Part shown: positions 34,817-44,684 of the stretch, one piece after another
How positions within the stretch are numbered: the first letter of the stretch is position 1
How the letters are laid out: every line of letters begins with the position of its first letter
Source: an uncultured euryarchaeote
GTDB lineage: Archaea; Thermoplasmatota; Poseidoniia; Poseidoniales; Poseidoniaceae
Assembly: GCA_937894115.1 (NCBI GenBank)
Contig: CALBFP010000251.1
Span: 1 to 48,631 of the forward strand
Length of the DNA: 48,631 bases
Direction: 5' to 3'
The notes under the pieces: generated by a model
What the model was told of the DNA's origin: nothing
The model's input: only the letters and a program-made list of their open reading frames with translations
Database searches by the model: none
Program-made: the position numbers and the translations under genes

Positions 34817-36322
34817 TCATCCCACCAAAGCTTCACGGATGCGCATGATTGGACCACCATCACCAACTGGAATGGTTTGTCCTTTGCCACATATACCAGG
34901 GCTTGCGAGCCGAGCGTCCTTTGTCAATCCGTCAACATCGTTGAGGATTTGAAGTGTTAAACCGCTTATGCTTACGTCTCGAAGCGGTTTCGTGATTTCG
35001 CCGTTTTCGATGAGATACGCTTCCTGAGCAGCGAATTGGAAGGAGCCACGACCCGTATCTACTTGCCCACCGCGGGTGCCGCAAGCATACACACCGTAGT
35101 GAATGTCTTCCACAAGTTCATCGATGTCGTTGAATGAACCGCCCATGATCATGGTGTTTGACATGCGTACCAGTGGATGATGCAATCCGTCTTGTGCACG
35201 AGCTCCTGCATTTGGTTCAATTCCAAAATGATGAGCAGTTTCTCGATGGTTGAGGTATTCTGTCAAAATTCCGTTTCTGATGAGCGTCTTCTTGACGGTT
35301 TCCAATCCTTCATCATCGATTGGATAGGAGCCATAACCGCCTCGAATCGTTGGATCGTCGATGACGGTGACGATTTCGTTGCCGATTTTTTGGCCGAGTT
35401 TACCGTCCAAACACGAATCGCCAGCAGCGACAAGATCTGCCTCGCATGGATGACCCAGTGCTTCGTGAATGTAGACTCCAGTTAAATCTCGGTCGGCGAC
35501 CAATGGCAACTTGCCGCTTGGGGCACGTTCTGATTTAAGCAATCGAAGTGCAGATATGCGGGCCTGTTCACCTAGATTGCCGAGGTCGCATGCCTCGATA
35601 AGTTCGAGCCCACCTTCGCCACCGTGACGCATTCTATAGGACACAGGTGCGCCTCCGTCACGGGCTGTAACCATGCCGTTGACCAGTGAGCGCTGGAACG
35701 ACCATGTTCGGTCCATGCCTTCGGTTGTCAAAAGTTCCGTATGCAAATGCTCATCAGACCAACCACACGATACTGAGATGATGCGATCATCATCGTTTGC
35801 AGAATGATGAATCGATTGCAGCATTTCCAACTTGGTTTCCAAGCTTGTGTCGCGAACGTCTTTTTTGGGCCTCCAATGAATCTCATCTTCAAGCACTGGA
35901 ATTTCGGCGAGTTGTATGGGTTTGGAGCCGCTCGGTCGACGGGCGGCAACCGCACGTGCGAGTTTGACAGTCGCTTCGATTTCATTGGGAATGTTGGAAA
36001 CATCTGTGGTGGAATGGACGCCCCATGCGCCATCTGCGAGTATTCGTAGTGTCGCCCCAATTTCTTGCCCCGGGATTGCGTGTTCCAATTGTCCATCTTT
36101 GAGGCGAACCGATGAGGTTGTCTCAGCCATCAATCGGATTTCAGCATAACTTGCTCCGAAACCCAAGGCTTGCTGAAGCGCATTGTTCATTCGGGTACGA
36201 TCGAGATACTTGTTTGAGCGAACGTGGTCCGGCGCATTTTGAGATTGGATGACCATGAGCGTCCTTGTACAGGGGGGTGTTTGAACTCTTTGCTCCAACC
36301 ATTGAGACGTTCCTCTTTTCAA
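34817..36322 (-). CDS. tldD: TldD-type metalloprotease
   Basis: GVYIHEALGHPCEADLV (HExxxH), CGTRGGQVDTGRGSFQFAAQEAYLIENGEI; true start probably downstream of listed M. Confidence 0.92.
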   Translation of the reverse strand: MKRGTSQWLEQRVQTPPCTRTLMVIQSQNAPDHVRSNKYLDRTRMNNALQQALGFGASYAEIRLMAETTSSVRLKDGQLEHAIPGQEIGATLRILADGAWGVHSTTDVSNIPNEIEATVKLARAVAARRPSGSKPIQLAEIPVLEDEIHWRPKKDVRDTSLETKLEMLQSIHHSANDDDRIISVSCGWSDEHLHTELLTTEGMDRTWSFQRSLVNGMVTARDGGAPVSYRMRHGGEGGLELIEACDLGNLGEQARISALRLLKSERAPSGKLPLVADRDLTGVYIHEALGHPCEADLVAAGDSCLDGKLGQKIGNEIVTVIDDPTIRGGYGSYPIDDEGLETVKKTLIRNGILTEYLNHRETAHHFGIEPNAGARAQDGLHHPLVRMSNTMIMGGSFNDIDELVEDIHYGVYACGTRGGQVDTGRGSFQFAAQEAYLIENGEITKPLRDVSISGLTLQILNDVDGLTKDARLASPGICGKGQTIPVGDGGPIMRIREALVG

Positions 36323-36370
36323 TCAATGTGATGCAACTGTGAAATCACATCCCTCCTTGTGACCAATCCA

Positions 36371-36922
36371 TTATTGGGCTTTGCCAACATCGGAGAGGAG
36401 AATATGACCAATCAAAGAGGCTTCGATGCGGCTTGAATCAAGAGAGTCATCCAAGGAGATGCCAAGGGTTCGAGCGCCGTTGGCATTGATTTTTAGGGTT
36501 TCAGAAGTCATGTCCAGACCCAGATTTGCAAGCAGGCTCTCAGCATCATGTTTCATTGATTCGACATCCAACGCTAAGGATTGGTCGGGAATATGGAGAA
36601 GCCAACCTGCAGTTGAACCGTTTGCAAGACCTGCCCGTTTGAAAGCCTCAGAAACATTGTGCGTTCCTGCAAGAACTCTCAAAAATTCAGCATCGAGGGA
36701 ACGTGCTTGCGCTGTCCCACGTTCGGTATTTCGGTTGCTTACGGTTGTAGCCGTCCACAATTGACGGGTTGTTTGAGCGACTTCAGACCTACAGAAAACC
36801 CAGCGGTTGTTTGGTACGATCTTTTGGAATGTCGTAACGAAGGAGGACAGATCGATAGGCTCCTTACTCTCCCATGACCAACATGGAAATGTATCCCACA
36901 TTGCGGAGACCTGTACCATCAT
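36371..36922 (-). CDS. KEOPS subunit Cgi121-like
   Basis: SLDAEFLRVLAGTHNVSEAFKRAGLANGSTAGWLL signature. Confidence 0.82.
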   Translation of the reverse strand: MMVQVSAMWDTFPCWSWESKEPIDLSSFVTTFQKIVPNNRWVFCRSEVAQTTRQLWTATTVSNRNTERGTAQARSLDAEFLRVLAGTHNVSEAFKRAGLANGSTAGWLLHIPDQSLALDVESMKHDAESLLANLGLDMTSETLKINANGARTLGISLDDSLDSSRIEASLIGHILLSDVGKAQ

Positions 36923-36934
36923 TGGTCATGAACT

Positions 36935-39511
36935 CTACGCCCAATCCTCTCCATCGAGCGGCAAATCGTCACTGCGATTCTTCCTCGGAGCCTGTCGTTG
37001 TTCAGATTGAGCGACCTTTTTCACTTCGGTTAATATGTTCTCAACGAGCTTTGGACCCCAGCCTCTCCATGATGCGATTTTTTGTCGGTCCCCTCGAGTC
37101 ATTGCCAGGACATCCTTTGGTGTCCGTATTCCAATGGATGCAAGCGAACGAGCCCGCTGCCTCCCTACGTGACGGATTTTGACCAGTCTCAACAAGTCAG
37201 CCTTGCATCCGTGACGAACACGTTGTCGAAGGGTATCAAGAGCAGTGGACAACTCGGCAAGGATCGGCATGTGTTCATCAGCAAAGACGTCATCGCTAAG
37301 TAGGATTTCACGGCCGGCATACAGCAACCATTCCATCAAATCCACACGATGATGAACGTCACCTGGGGAAACGTCAAGTTGCTTCTCAATATCTCTTAGG
37401 GTCTCTTCCTCAAACCAGTGTTCCAAACACCATGCAGATTTAACGAGGCCAAGATGGCGCTCCTCGTATGGAATGTCGTGCAGGAGTTCATCTTCGACTG
37501 CAGCAGCTTTCAATTGCAAATCTGAGCCGAATGTGAGGTCGGCCGTTTTAGCCCATAGAGAAGCAAAATCCGGTGTGCTGCATGCAAGGTGGGTCAGTCC
37601 AAATTCACTTACAGGACCGTCTTGACGAACCATCCGTCGAACGGCACGACGCATGCCTGTACGCAGAATCGATGCCGAGAGCGGATCGAGATACAATTGT
37701 GCAACGCGCTCACCAATTGCGGTTGCCTCATATTTCATTGCAGGTGGTTCAACGGTAGCATCATTCCATCCACCAACGTTGTCCAGAGATGTTGCAGAGA
37801 CAAATCCGAGGGAGGGTTTGCCGTGCGATGAACGCAGCGGTGCGGTTGTGGTTTCTTCATTGAGCGTAACACCTCCCGAATCTTGAGCCACGCTCACCCA
37901 TGAGGGAACCTCATCATCCCATGTCTCATCTTCATCCATCGCCTGGTTCTGGCGCCGTAATTCGTATGAATCATCCACTCCGAGCCTCCTTAGAAAGCGT
38001 TCCTCGACCAACCAATCCAGCATAGAATCGAGACGTTCTTGCAATTGACTGGAGGGCATGGTCGCACCCAAGAACGTCGCATCGAAGAACGAACCGATCG
38101 CTTCGCGATGAACCAAACCTCCAGTCGCAACACAGGACAGGAGATGCATTCTCATTGCAGGCTCAGCGGACAACTTTGAGGATATGTCTTCGATGGGGCC
38201 GAAGAAATAACGCTCGCTGACATCGTCTGCAACCTGCCAACCGTCCGTTCCTTTGCACAAAACCCATGCCTCACCAATGGGGTCATAACGGGGCCTTCCT
38301 GCACGGCCAAGCATTTGGTGCACTTCCATTACCGGTAAAGGGCGGCTCATTCCATCGTCCCAACGTTTGATGTCACGAACCAGAACCCGACGGGCTGGAA
38401 GGTTGACGCCGGCAGCAAGTGTTGGAGTTGCGCACAAAGCAAGGACAAGACCGTCTTTGAAAGCGGATTCAATGGTCTGCCGTTGACGGTGTGTAAGGCC
38501 TGCATGATGGAAGGCTACGCCTCCCCGCAGGCACTGTGCGAGGAGTTCGCCCATACTGGTTTGCGTTCTTCCCTCGAGGGATTCTGCGAGTTTATCCAAC
38601 TCAAGCAAACGCTCTGGATCGTCTTTAGCGAAGCGTTTTTTCACCCGTTCGGACAGTTTCTTGGCTTCAGATTGTGCACTTCGTCGAGTTCCAACAAAAA
38701 TCAGGACTTGTCCACCGTGTTCGATGGTGTCTTGAACAACAATCCAGGTTGGATGACTGAGAGGTCCTTCGAGATGTCGGGGAGGAGACAGTGCTTGTGT
38801 GGATGAATCAACCGATGAGGATTGTATTTTTCGTGGTTCTAAATGCCGATCGTGTAGGGTAGCATACTCCAAATCCACCGGACGCCAGTCGGATTGAACC
38901 AAACTCGCATCAAGCCATTCGGCGAGTGCCTCGCAATTTCCGACCGTTGCTGATAATGCAATCAGTTGAGCGTTCGGTCGCAAGGTGCGTAACCTGGTCA
39001 GGTTGATCTCAAGAGTGGGTCCACGAGAACCGTCGTGCAACAGATGAAATTCGTCCGCAACCACGATGGATACGTTGCTCATCAATTCGGAGCGCGTTCT
39101 CATCAGCGAATCCAACTTTTCAGATGTGCAGATGAGGATGTCAGAATCATCGATGTTTTTGGCTTCAGCAGTCGCATCACCGATTCCAAGTCCGACCTTC
39201 AGTCCCAAATGCTGCCCCAACGCCTTCAGTTCATCGAATTTTTCACTCGCAAGAGCTTTGAGAGGTACGATGTAAACGGCTCTTGAGCCAGGATTAACGG
39301 TAAGGAGTTGATTGATAATCGCTATGTAAGCAACGAGTGACTTGCCTGAAGCAGTTGGAATTGCGAGCAAGATATTGTTCCGTTCAAACAATGGCTTCAT
39401 TGCATCATGTTGGGGAGGATGCAAACGTTCGATTCCCCAATTCGTTGCAAAAAATTCAATGGCTTGAACAGGCAAAGAGAGGTTTCGCAGATGCCTTTCT
39501 CCCTCGCCCAT
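36935..39511 (-). CDS. Hel308-type Ski2-like DNA helicase
   Basis: AIPTASGKSLVAYIAI, VADEFHLLHD, MLGRAGRPRYDPIGEAW; C-term HhH GCKADLLRLVKIRHVGRQRARSLASIGI. Confidence 0.95.
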   Translation of the reverse strand: MGEGERHLRNLSLPVQAIEFFATNWGIERLHPPQHDAMKPLFERNNILLAIPTASGKSLVAYIAIINQLLTVNPGSRAVYIVPLKALASEKFDELKALGQHLGLKVGLGIGDATAEAKNIDDSDILICTSEKLDSLMRTRSELMSNVSIVVADEFHLLHDGSRGPTLEINLTRLRTLRPNAQLIALSATVGNCEALAEWLDASLVQSDWRPVDLEYATLHDRHLEPRKIQSSSVDSSTQALSPPRHLEGPLSHPTWIVVQDTIEHGGQVLIFVGTRRSAQSEAKKLSERVKKRFAKDDPERLLELDKLAESLEGRTQTSMGELLAQCLRGGVAFHHAGLTHRQRQTIESAFKDGLVLALCATPTLAAGVNLPARRVLVRDIKRWDDGMSRPLPVMEVHQMLGRAGRPRYDPIGEAWVLCKGTDGWQVADDVSERYFFGPIEDISSKLSAEPAMRMHLLSCVATGGLVHREAIGSFFDATFLGATMPSSQLQERLDSMLDWLVEERFLRRLGVDDSYELRRQNQAMDEDETWDDEVPSWVSVAQDSGGVTLNEETTTAPLRSSHGKPSLGFVSATSLDNVGGWNDATVEPPAMKYEATAIGERVAQLYLDPLSASILRTGMRRAVRRMVRQDGPVSEFGLTHLACSTPDFASLWAKTADLTFGSDLQLKAAAVEDELLHDIPYEERHLGLVKSAWCLEHWFEEETLRDIEKQLDVSPGDVHHRVDLMEWLLYAGREILLSDDVFADEHMPILAELSTALDTLRQRVRHGCKADLLRLVKIRHVGRQRARSLASIGIRTPKDVLAMTRGDRQKIASWRGWGPKLVENILTEVKKVAQSEQRQAPRKNRSDDLPLDGEDWA

Positions 39512-39598
39512 GACCGTAGGTTGTGCCAACGGCTGAAAAGGAATGCGCTTTATCCTCGATGCCGACACGCATAAGACCTTCCAGTCTCTACGGAGTTT

Positions 39599-40105
39599 AT
39601 GGACGACCAATCCGAACTCTTAGTCGAACAACGCCTGTCTGTGTTTTCAGATGAACCCGATCTCAACGATTGGTTCGAAGTCATGTGCGGTGCTGCCATG
39701 GCCGTTCTCGGCCTTTTTCATCTTGTGACACCCGGTGAGTTGGTTGACCCTGATCTGATGCGATGGTTTGCAGCAGCTGTTATTGCAGCCGGTGCAGTAT
39801 GGGCCGGTCACGGACTCAAGGACATGGCTGTCAAGGAAATGCGACGTTCTGCCGCTATGATGGAGTTGACCGCATCCGCAGCATCGCAAGGAAGCGTCGA
39901 TCACGGTCTCATTCGCGATGTCCTCCTTAATCCAGACGCGTACAAAGAATTCCTCACGAAGGCGTACGAAGAAGCATGGGGAGATGGAATCATCACAGAA
40001 GATGAACTCATCGACTTGAAGCGGTTCCAAAGTGCGTTAGGAATCAGCGATGAAGACGCAGAGGACATCTCCGAGAAGGCAAAGAAGACATCCTCAGAAG
40101 ACTGA
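39599..40105 (+). CDS. Hypothetical membrane protein with C-terminal helical acidic domain
   Basis: Two TM segments then AYEEAWGDGIITEDELIDLKRFQSALGISDEDAE. Confidence 0.6.
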   Translation: MDDQSELLVEQRLSVFSDEPDLNDWFEVMCGAAMAVLGLFHLVTPGELVDPDLMRWFAAAVIAAGAVWAGHGLKDMAVKEMRRSAAMMELTASAASQGSVDHGLIRDVLLNPDAYKEFLTKAYEEAWGDGIITEDELIDLKRFQSALGISDEDAEDISEKAKKTSSED

Positions 40106-42121
40106 AGTCCAAATTGAATCTTTGGTTTGATAGGCTTTGGACAAACGCTTGGCTTTTCTTCTTCGATGTTCGTCGTTGAGGACGAACGTCAATCCGATGG
40201 CTAGGCATACGACAGTGACAACTCCAGCATAGGGGATAAAGCCACTGGAGGAACGTAATGCGTTGAAGGGAGGCGAGTCTTCAACATCAAATTGGGTCGA
40301 ATATTCAATTTGTAAATCGAGGAGATCAAGAGCACAATCGCACAATGTCACAGTGATTCTGTCGGGATAAAGGGCGGTCTGCAATCGCTTCCATGATGCA
40401 TCGTCGATTCCTGCAGGCCGAGTCGACCAGGTTGGTGATGTGAGTGAACCAAACGACGTTGTTTCAATCATCGTTGTTTCAATACGGTAAATCGAGGTGG
40501 TTGGCTTTTCATCAACCACGAGAAGCGCTTCCAACATCATCAAATCAAGGAGTAACGCTCGTGTGGCAACAATGGAAAATTGGACAATGTGTTCATCCAA
40601 TCCGTCCATTATGCGTCCATCTCGAGCCTCAGAAATTTGGTTAAAGATGAGCTGATCCAAGCGAATGTCATCAATTCCATTTACCTGCAGTTGCCATCTT
40701 CCGTCGTCTCTCTCATAGGCTGATTCGATTTCCAACCACAGATTCAAACGCTCACTGTTTCGGATACCAAACGTGGCACCAACGTGCTCAATCATCGTTG
40801 CTTCGGGTGTAGCAGGGCTTGAAACATCCCACAATTGCTGTACTCTCTGCTCCAGAAGTTGGTCAATGGACCACTCGGATTCGGATTGAATTTCATCAGC
40901 CATTGCCCAGAGTGGGTTTACAATACCGCTCAGGATTAAAAGAACGATTGAGGGAACCAACAGAGCCATACGCTTGGGTTTTGAGCTAGGGTTTCGATAC
41001 AATTGAGTCACGAAAAAAATGAGGAATCCGACAACAGGGAATATGTAAAGTCCGCTATGTGGTTCAAGTTGTCGTTCTTCTCCCGCTGAGAAATCGAAAT
41101 ATTGAGTTCTGTACTCGACCTTGCCTTCAAACTCTGAGGAATCGGTTGGTCCTTTGCTCTCCACAGCATAAACGCCGCTCCAAATGTAGGGTTGGAAACG
41201 ATCGGTTTGACCGTTCAAACAAAATACGTAGGAACCGGGATCCAGCGCTCTCCAGCGGTAACTTGTGGTGACCTGATCACCTTCTGCTTTGGTGACGATT
41301 TCTGGTGATTGGACTTGGAGACCGTTGGAAGTTCGCAATCGATGAAGCCCGTTACTCTGCTGCAACTCAAGTGGAACATCTTCCCATTGAACGAGAATTC
41401 GAATGATTTCATTCGGTTCAATTTCAAAGGACCAGCAATCGGAATCGTCATCGACGAGGGCTCCGTAGTGGACTTCTTCAAGAGCGGTTGATTTTGGTTG
41501 CAGTGCACTCGTCGGCTCGTCCACATCCTTTGCGGCTATGTTTTCCGACCAAGCGATGTTCAAATCGAGGAAGGAGGAACCGCGCAAATGCAATTCCCAC
41601 GTAGACGGACGGTCGATGGTAAAAACGATTCGAGCCCGAACAACATCGCCTGGCCAAAGAAGTCTTCCATTTTCTAGGTTCAATGGCTCATCAACCCATC
41701 GATAACCTGTCTCAGAACCGATTGTGGGCAACTCAGAGCCGCCCGACTCAAGTGTTGTTACGCTCGAACCGATGATCAGTTTGACCTCCAGTTCAGGCGT
41801 GTACACACCTGCTGCGTCACCTTGGACACGCAAGTCGATGATCAATTCATCAAGAACATCAGGAAGGACGGCAAGTTCGGTTTGTTCAGGAAACATATCA
41901 AATTCAATTGCTACAGATTCTGTGAACAATGGGTTGGCTTGGACAGAACCGGTTACAATCTCCTCACCTATTGGAATCGGTGTTAATTGACAAAGATCAT
42001 CGGAATCGCATGAAAAATAGAGGACAGAACCTGTTTCTGCATCGGTCAAAGAGGCGTTGACTTGAGTTGGTATGGTGCAAAGAAGAGCCATGAGGATTGC
42101 CCAACGAAACCTCGATAGCAT
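40094..42121 (-). CDS. Large secreted/membrane-anchored hypothetical protein
   Basis: N-terminal signal (MLSRFRWAILMALLCTIPTQVNA), later TMs. Confidence 0.65.
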   Translation of the reverse strand: MLSRFRWAILMALLCTIPTQVNASLTDAETGSVLYFSCDSDDLCQLTPIPIGEEIVTGSVQANPLFTESVAIEFDMFPEQTELAVLPDVLDELIIDLRVQGDAAGVYTPELEVKLIIGSSVTTLESGGSELPTIGSETGYRWVDEPLNLENGRLLWPGDVVRARIVFTIDRPSTWELHLRGSSFLDLNIAWSENIAAKDVDEPTSALQPKSTALEEVHYGALVDDDSDCWSFEIEPNEIIRILVQWEDVPLELQQSNGLHRLRTSNGLQVQSPEIVTKAEGDQVTTSYRWRALDPGSYVFCLNGQTDRFQPYIWSGVYAVESKGPTDSSEFEGKVEYRTQYFDFSAGEERQLEPHSGLYIFPVVGFLIFFVTQLYRNPSSKPKRMALLVPSIVLLILSGIVNPLWAMADEIQSESEWSIDQLLEQRVQQLWDVSSPATPEATMIEHVGATFGIRNSERLNLWLEIESAYERDDGRWQLQVNGIDDIRLDQLIFNQISEARDGRIMDGLDEHIVQFSIVATRALLLDLMMLEALLVVDEKPTTSIYRIETTMIETTSFGSLTSPTWSTRPAGIDDASWKRLQTALYPDRITVTLCDCALDLLDLQIEYSTQFDVEDSPPFNALRSSSGFIPYAGVVTVVCLAIGLTFVLNDEHRRRKAKRLSKAYQTKDSIWTSVF

Positions 42122-42157
42122 GCGATGACCCTGTCTCTCCGAGTTATGATGCCTTGT

Positions 42158-42700
42158 TTAGTTTGTTTCCTGCATGTTTGCAACATCGACAAGAGTCGTT
42201 GAGCACGCTCGACATCTGAAACGGCCGTTTGACCTTCGTTTTCGAGGATATTTCTTGTTGCAGGTTGTGCAAACCCACAGCCATGTTGCAGAACGCTGTC
42301 GCAGGAACTGTGTAAATTCACGTCCACGTTGGGAGCCTGAAAACGGCCAGTGGTTTTCCAGCTTACGAAACGTTGCGTCATGAAATCGATTGCCTAGAGC
42401 GTGAAGATATTCATGATACAAAACAAACCGAGCATAATCGTTCCAATCTTCATGCAACAAGTGTGGGTGGAGATCGATTGTTTCAACATCCTCAGTATTC
42501 AGTTGAGATGCATTCGCACCTCGACGAAAGCGAGTCACTCCATGACGTTGCGTAGCGTTTTTTCTGAGCACTGCAAGTGGGATGTCAAAGAGCGGATGAA
42601 TCCGCTCTTCTTCCCAATAATTCATGGTAACCATCTGGTCGATGACCTCATGTTTCAATTGCAACAAAGCATTAGTCTGCATCTTGGATGGTTTGGCCAT
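42158..42700 (-). CDS. SprT-like metalloprotease-domain protein with zinc ribbon
   Basis: YHEYLHALGNRFHDATFRKLE (HExxH) and CTTCNKKY...RFRCRACSTTL. Confidence 0.85.
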   Translation of the reverse strand: MAKPSKMQTNALLQLKHEVIDQMVTMNYWEEERIHPLFDIPLAVLRKNATQRHGVTRFRRGANASQLNTEDVETIDLHPHLLHEDWNDYARFVLYHEYLHALGNRFHDATFRKLENHWPFSGSQRGREFTQFLRQRSATWLWVCTTCNKKYPRKRRSNGRFRCRACSTTLVDVANMQETN

Positions 42701-42709
42701 GAAAACATC

Positions 42710-43243
42710 TCAACTCCACCGGTGATAAGCAGGGTGCCCTTCTTTCACCGCTACAAACAATCCCTTTCCCGTAGCACACAGCTTGTCGTTGGCTTTGAGC
42801 TCCATACGAACATGAACGCGATCTTCACCAATTTCTTCGGGGTAGGCTTCAACATGCAATTCAACCCCAAGCGGTGTCGGTCGTCGCAGAGAAACAGAAT
42901 AGGATGCCGTAACGGTGCACGGTGGCTCATCCAAACCGTGTTGGTCCATGAGAGCGATGGCTGCAGCCCAATTGCCGTGACAATCGAGTAACGTTCCGAT
43001 AATTCCTCCGTTTACCATACCAGGAAATGCTTGATGTTCTTCTGACGGTGTGAATTTCAATTCCAAACCGTTGCCTTTTCGATACGAATCGATCTGCAGT
43101 CCTTTTTCATTGGCAGGGCCGCAGCCAAAACAGATTGAGGATGGGGCATACTGTCGCTGAACACCCTTATCCATGGGCAAGCCTTGGTTAAGCGGCCCAT
43201 AGAGTATCGCCTCTGGCTTACGCTCATTTGGTCCAAAATCCAA
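42710..43243 (-). CDS. PaaI-type hotdog thioesterase
   Basis: CFGCGPANEKGLQIDS...HQAFPGMVNGGIIGTLLDCHGNWAA...SYSVSLRRPTPLG; start uncertain. Confidence 0.85.
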   Translation of the reverse strand: MDFGPNERKPEAILYGPLNQGLPMDKGVQRQYAPSSICFGCGPANEKGLQIDSYRKGNGLELKFTPSEEHQAFPGMVNGGIIGTLLDCHGNWAAAIALMDQHGLDEPPCTVTASYSVSLRRPTPLGVELHVEAYPEEIGEDRVHVRMELKANDKLCATGKGLFVAVKEGHPAYHRWS

Positions 43244-43273
43244 GGCTTTTGGGGGCCTTTTGTTGTTCGGTGT

Positions 43274-43597
43274 TTATCCTTTGAGTTCGTTCTCCAAGTA
43301 TGTTACGAAGTGATCCATGTGTTTGCGGTATTTCTTCACAAACGCTTCGGGGAGTCGTGAGATGATTGAACCTCTTAATGCTTTGAGGTTTCGTCCCTTC
43401 CAGTATCCTTGCAGTTCACCAAACATTCTCAAGTTCATCAGTTGTTCGCCGAATGAATTCTTGCAGCAACGTTTGGTGGTTTTGTTGCTTTTGGAATTGA
43501 ACTTGACCTGTTTTTTTGTTGTTTGGTCGTAGTTCATTTTGCTGTTTCTTCTCCCTGTCCGTTTCTTTCTTCCTTTGTTTTTACGATTGTTGTTCAT
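43274..43597 (-). CDS. Small strongly basic K/N/R-rich protein, no recognised family
   Basis: 107 aa; AGAGGA upstream of ATG; basic disordered N-term then compact helical C-term. Confidence 0.6.
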   Translation of the reverse strand: MNNNRKNKGRKKRTGRRNSKMNYDQTTKKQVKFNSKSNKTTKRCCKNSFGEQLMNLRMFGELQGYWKGRNLKALRGSIISRLPEAFVKKYRKHMDHFVTYLENELKG

Positions 43598-43724
43598 GCT
43601 TTTTTTCCTCTATTGCTTTCGACTAATGTCGGGCGTTTCCGCCAAACACTCATCTTTGTATTCGCAAATTTCGAGGCCGCTAGAACATAGGAAATCCCAC
43701 AGGGGTTAAAATTCGTCTTCGAGA

Positions 43725-44657
43725 CTATATATACTCTACGACGGAGGTCCCTTTCTGGCACATCAAGGCTCGCTGTTCAGCTTTCGCTCTCTCGTAACCG
43801 TCCCGGGTTGGACACAGCGATCGTACATTGCAGTGCATACAGGACCGATACGAATCCGCCAAAGGTACTTTACTCAAGTCGTTGTGTTTTCCAACCGAAA
43901 AGAAAGCATTCATCATGTGCTTGATGTCCTTGTCTACGATGCCCATTGCTTGATTTTTTTGAGTTGGATTCGGTACGATCTTGCGGCAGGACCAAACCCT
44001 TCTGTTCAAATGAAAGAAGACAATCGTTGTCTTTTCGTCCCCATACAGTTGGAGCAAGGATGCTTGAAGTTCAAGTTCGGTTTTGGACCTTTGTTGGAAT
44101 GGATGTATTTTGATCAGGAATTGTTGGTCGTTGTTGAAGTGCATTATATCGGGAGCATTGTAAATACGGACGTTTTGTTGATGGATTGAATCTGTGGGTT
44201 CCAATCGTTTAATGGTACCAACTTCAAGGATTCTTACAAATTCTGGATGGTCAATTAAACCGATACACAACTTGGTGCCCATTTCAACGAGATGTGCCTC
44301 AACTTGTGTGCATTGAAAGCCTGGTTGGGACATCAAACCTGTTTCCATAATTCTCTTAATCAATTGATTGCGTTTCCTGATCAGTTGAGTAAATCCGTGT
44401 TTGAACTTTGTAGAAAGAAGCCCTGTTGACCAAATTGTCCCGTTGGCATAATCTTCGACATATTCGAGAACGGTTTCACGTATGGTTTGGTGCAACAAAA
44501 CCCACGGCGTCTGGATTTGAAAGATCTCTGAGAGGGCTTGACCCTTGGGATGATTTTGAGATAATTGAGCAACACCGTAGCGTAGAACGAACGCTCGTGG
44601 GCATCGTTGAAGCAAATCAACTCGGGTGTTTGACCAGATTGGCTGTTGAGGGAACAT
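43725..44657 (-). CDS. Cas4/RecB-like PD-(D/E)XK family protein, catalytic motif degenerate
   Basis: VDLLQRCPRAFVLRYG N-term, LLHQTIRE, LELQASLLQLY and C-terminal SCMHCNVRSLCP cysteines; no intact (D/E)xK. Confidence 0.65.
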   Translation of the reverse strand: MFPQQPIWSNTRVDLLQRCPRAFVLRYGVAQLSQNHPKGQALSEIFQIQTPWVLLHQTIRETVLEYVEDYANGTIWSTGLLSTKFKHGFTQLIRKRNQLIKRIMETGLMSQPGFQCTQVEAHLVEMGTKLCIGLIDHPEFVRILEVGTIKRLEPTDSIHQQNVRIYNAPDIMHFNNDQQFLIKIHPFQQRSKTELELQASLLQLYGDEKTTIVFFHLNRRVWSCRKIVPNPTQKNQAMGIVDKDIKHMMNAFFSVGKHNDLSKVPLADSYRSCMHCNVRSLCPTRDGYERAKAEQRALMCQKGTSVVEYI

Positions 44658-44684
44658 GCCTTAGAAATTGGGCATCAACCCTAA

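Noticed and set aside
7920-44657. CRISPR-Cas locus suggested by two Cas4-like proteins
   Set aside because: No direct-repeat/spacer array, no Cas1/2/3 or effector seen; Cas4-like folds occur widely outside CRISPR.
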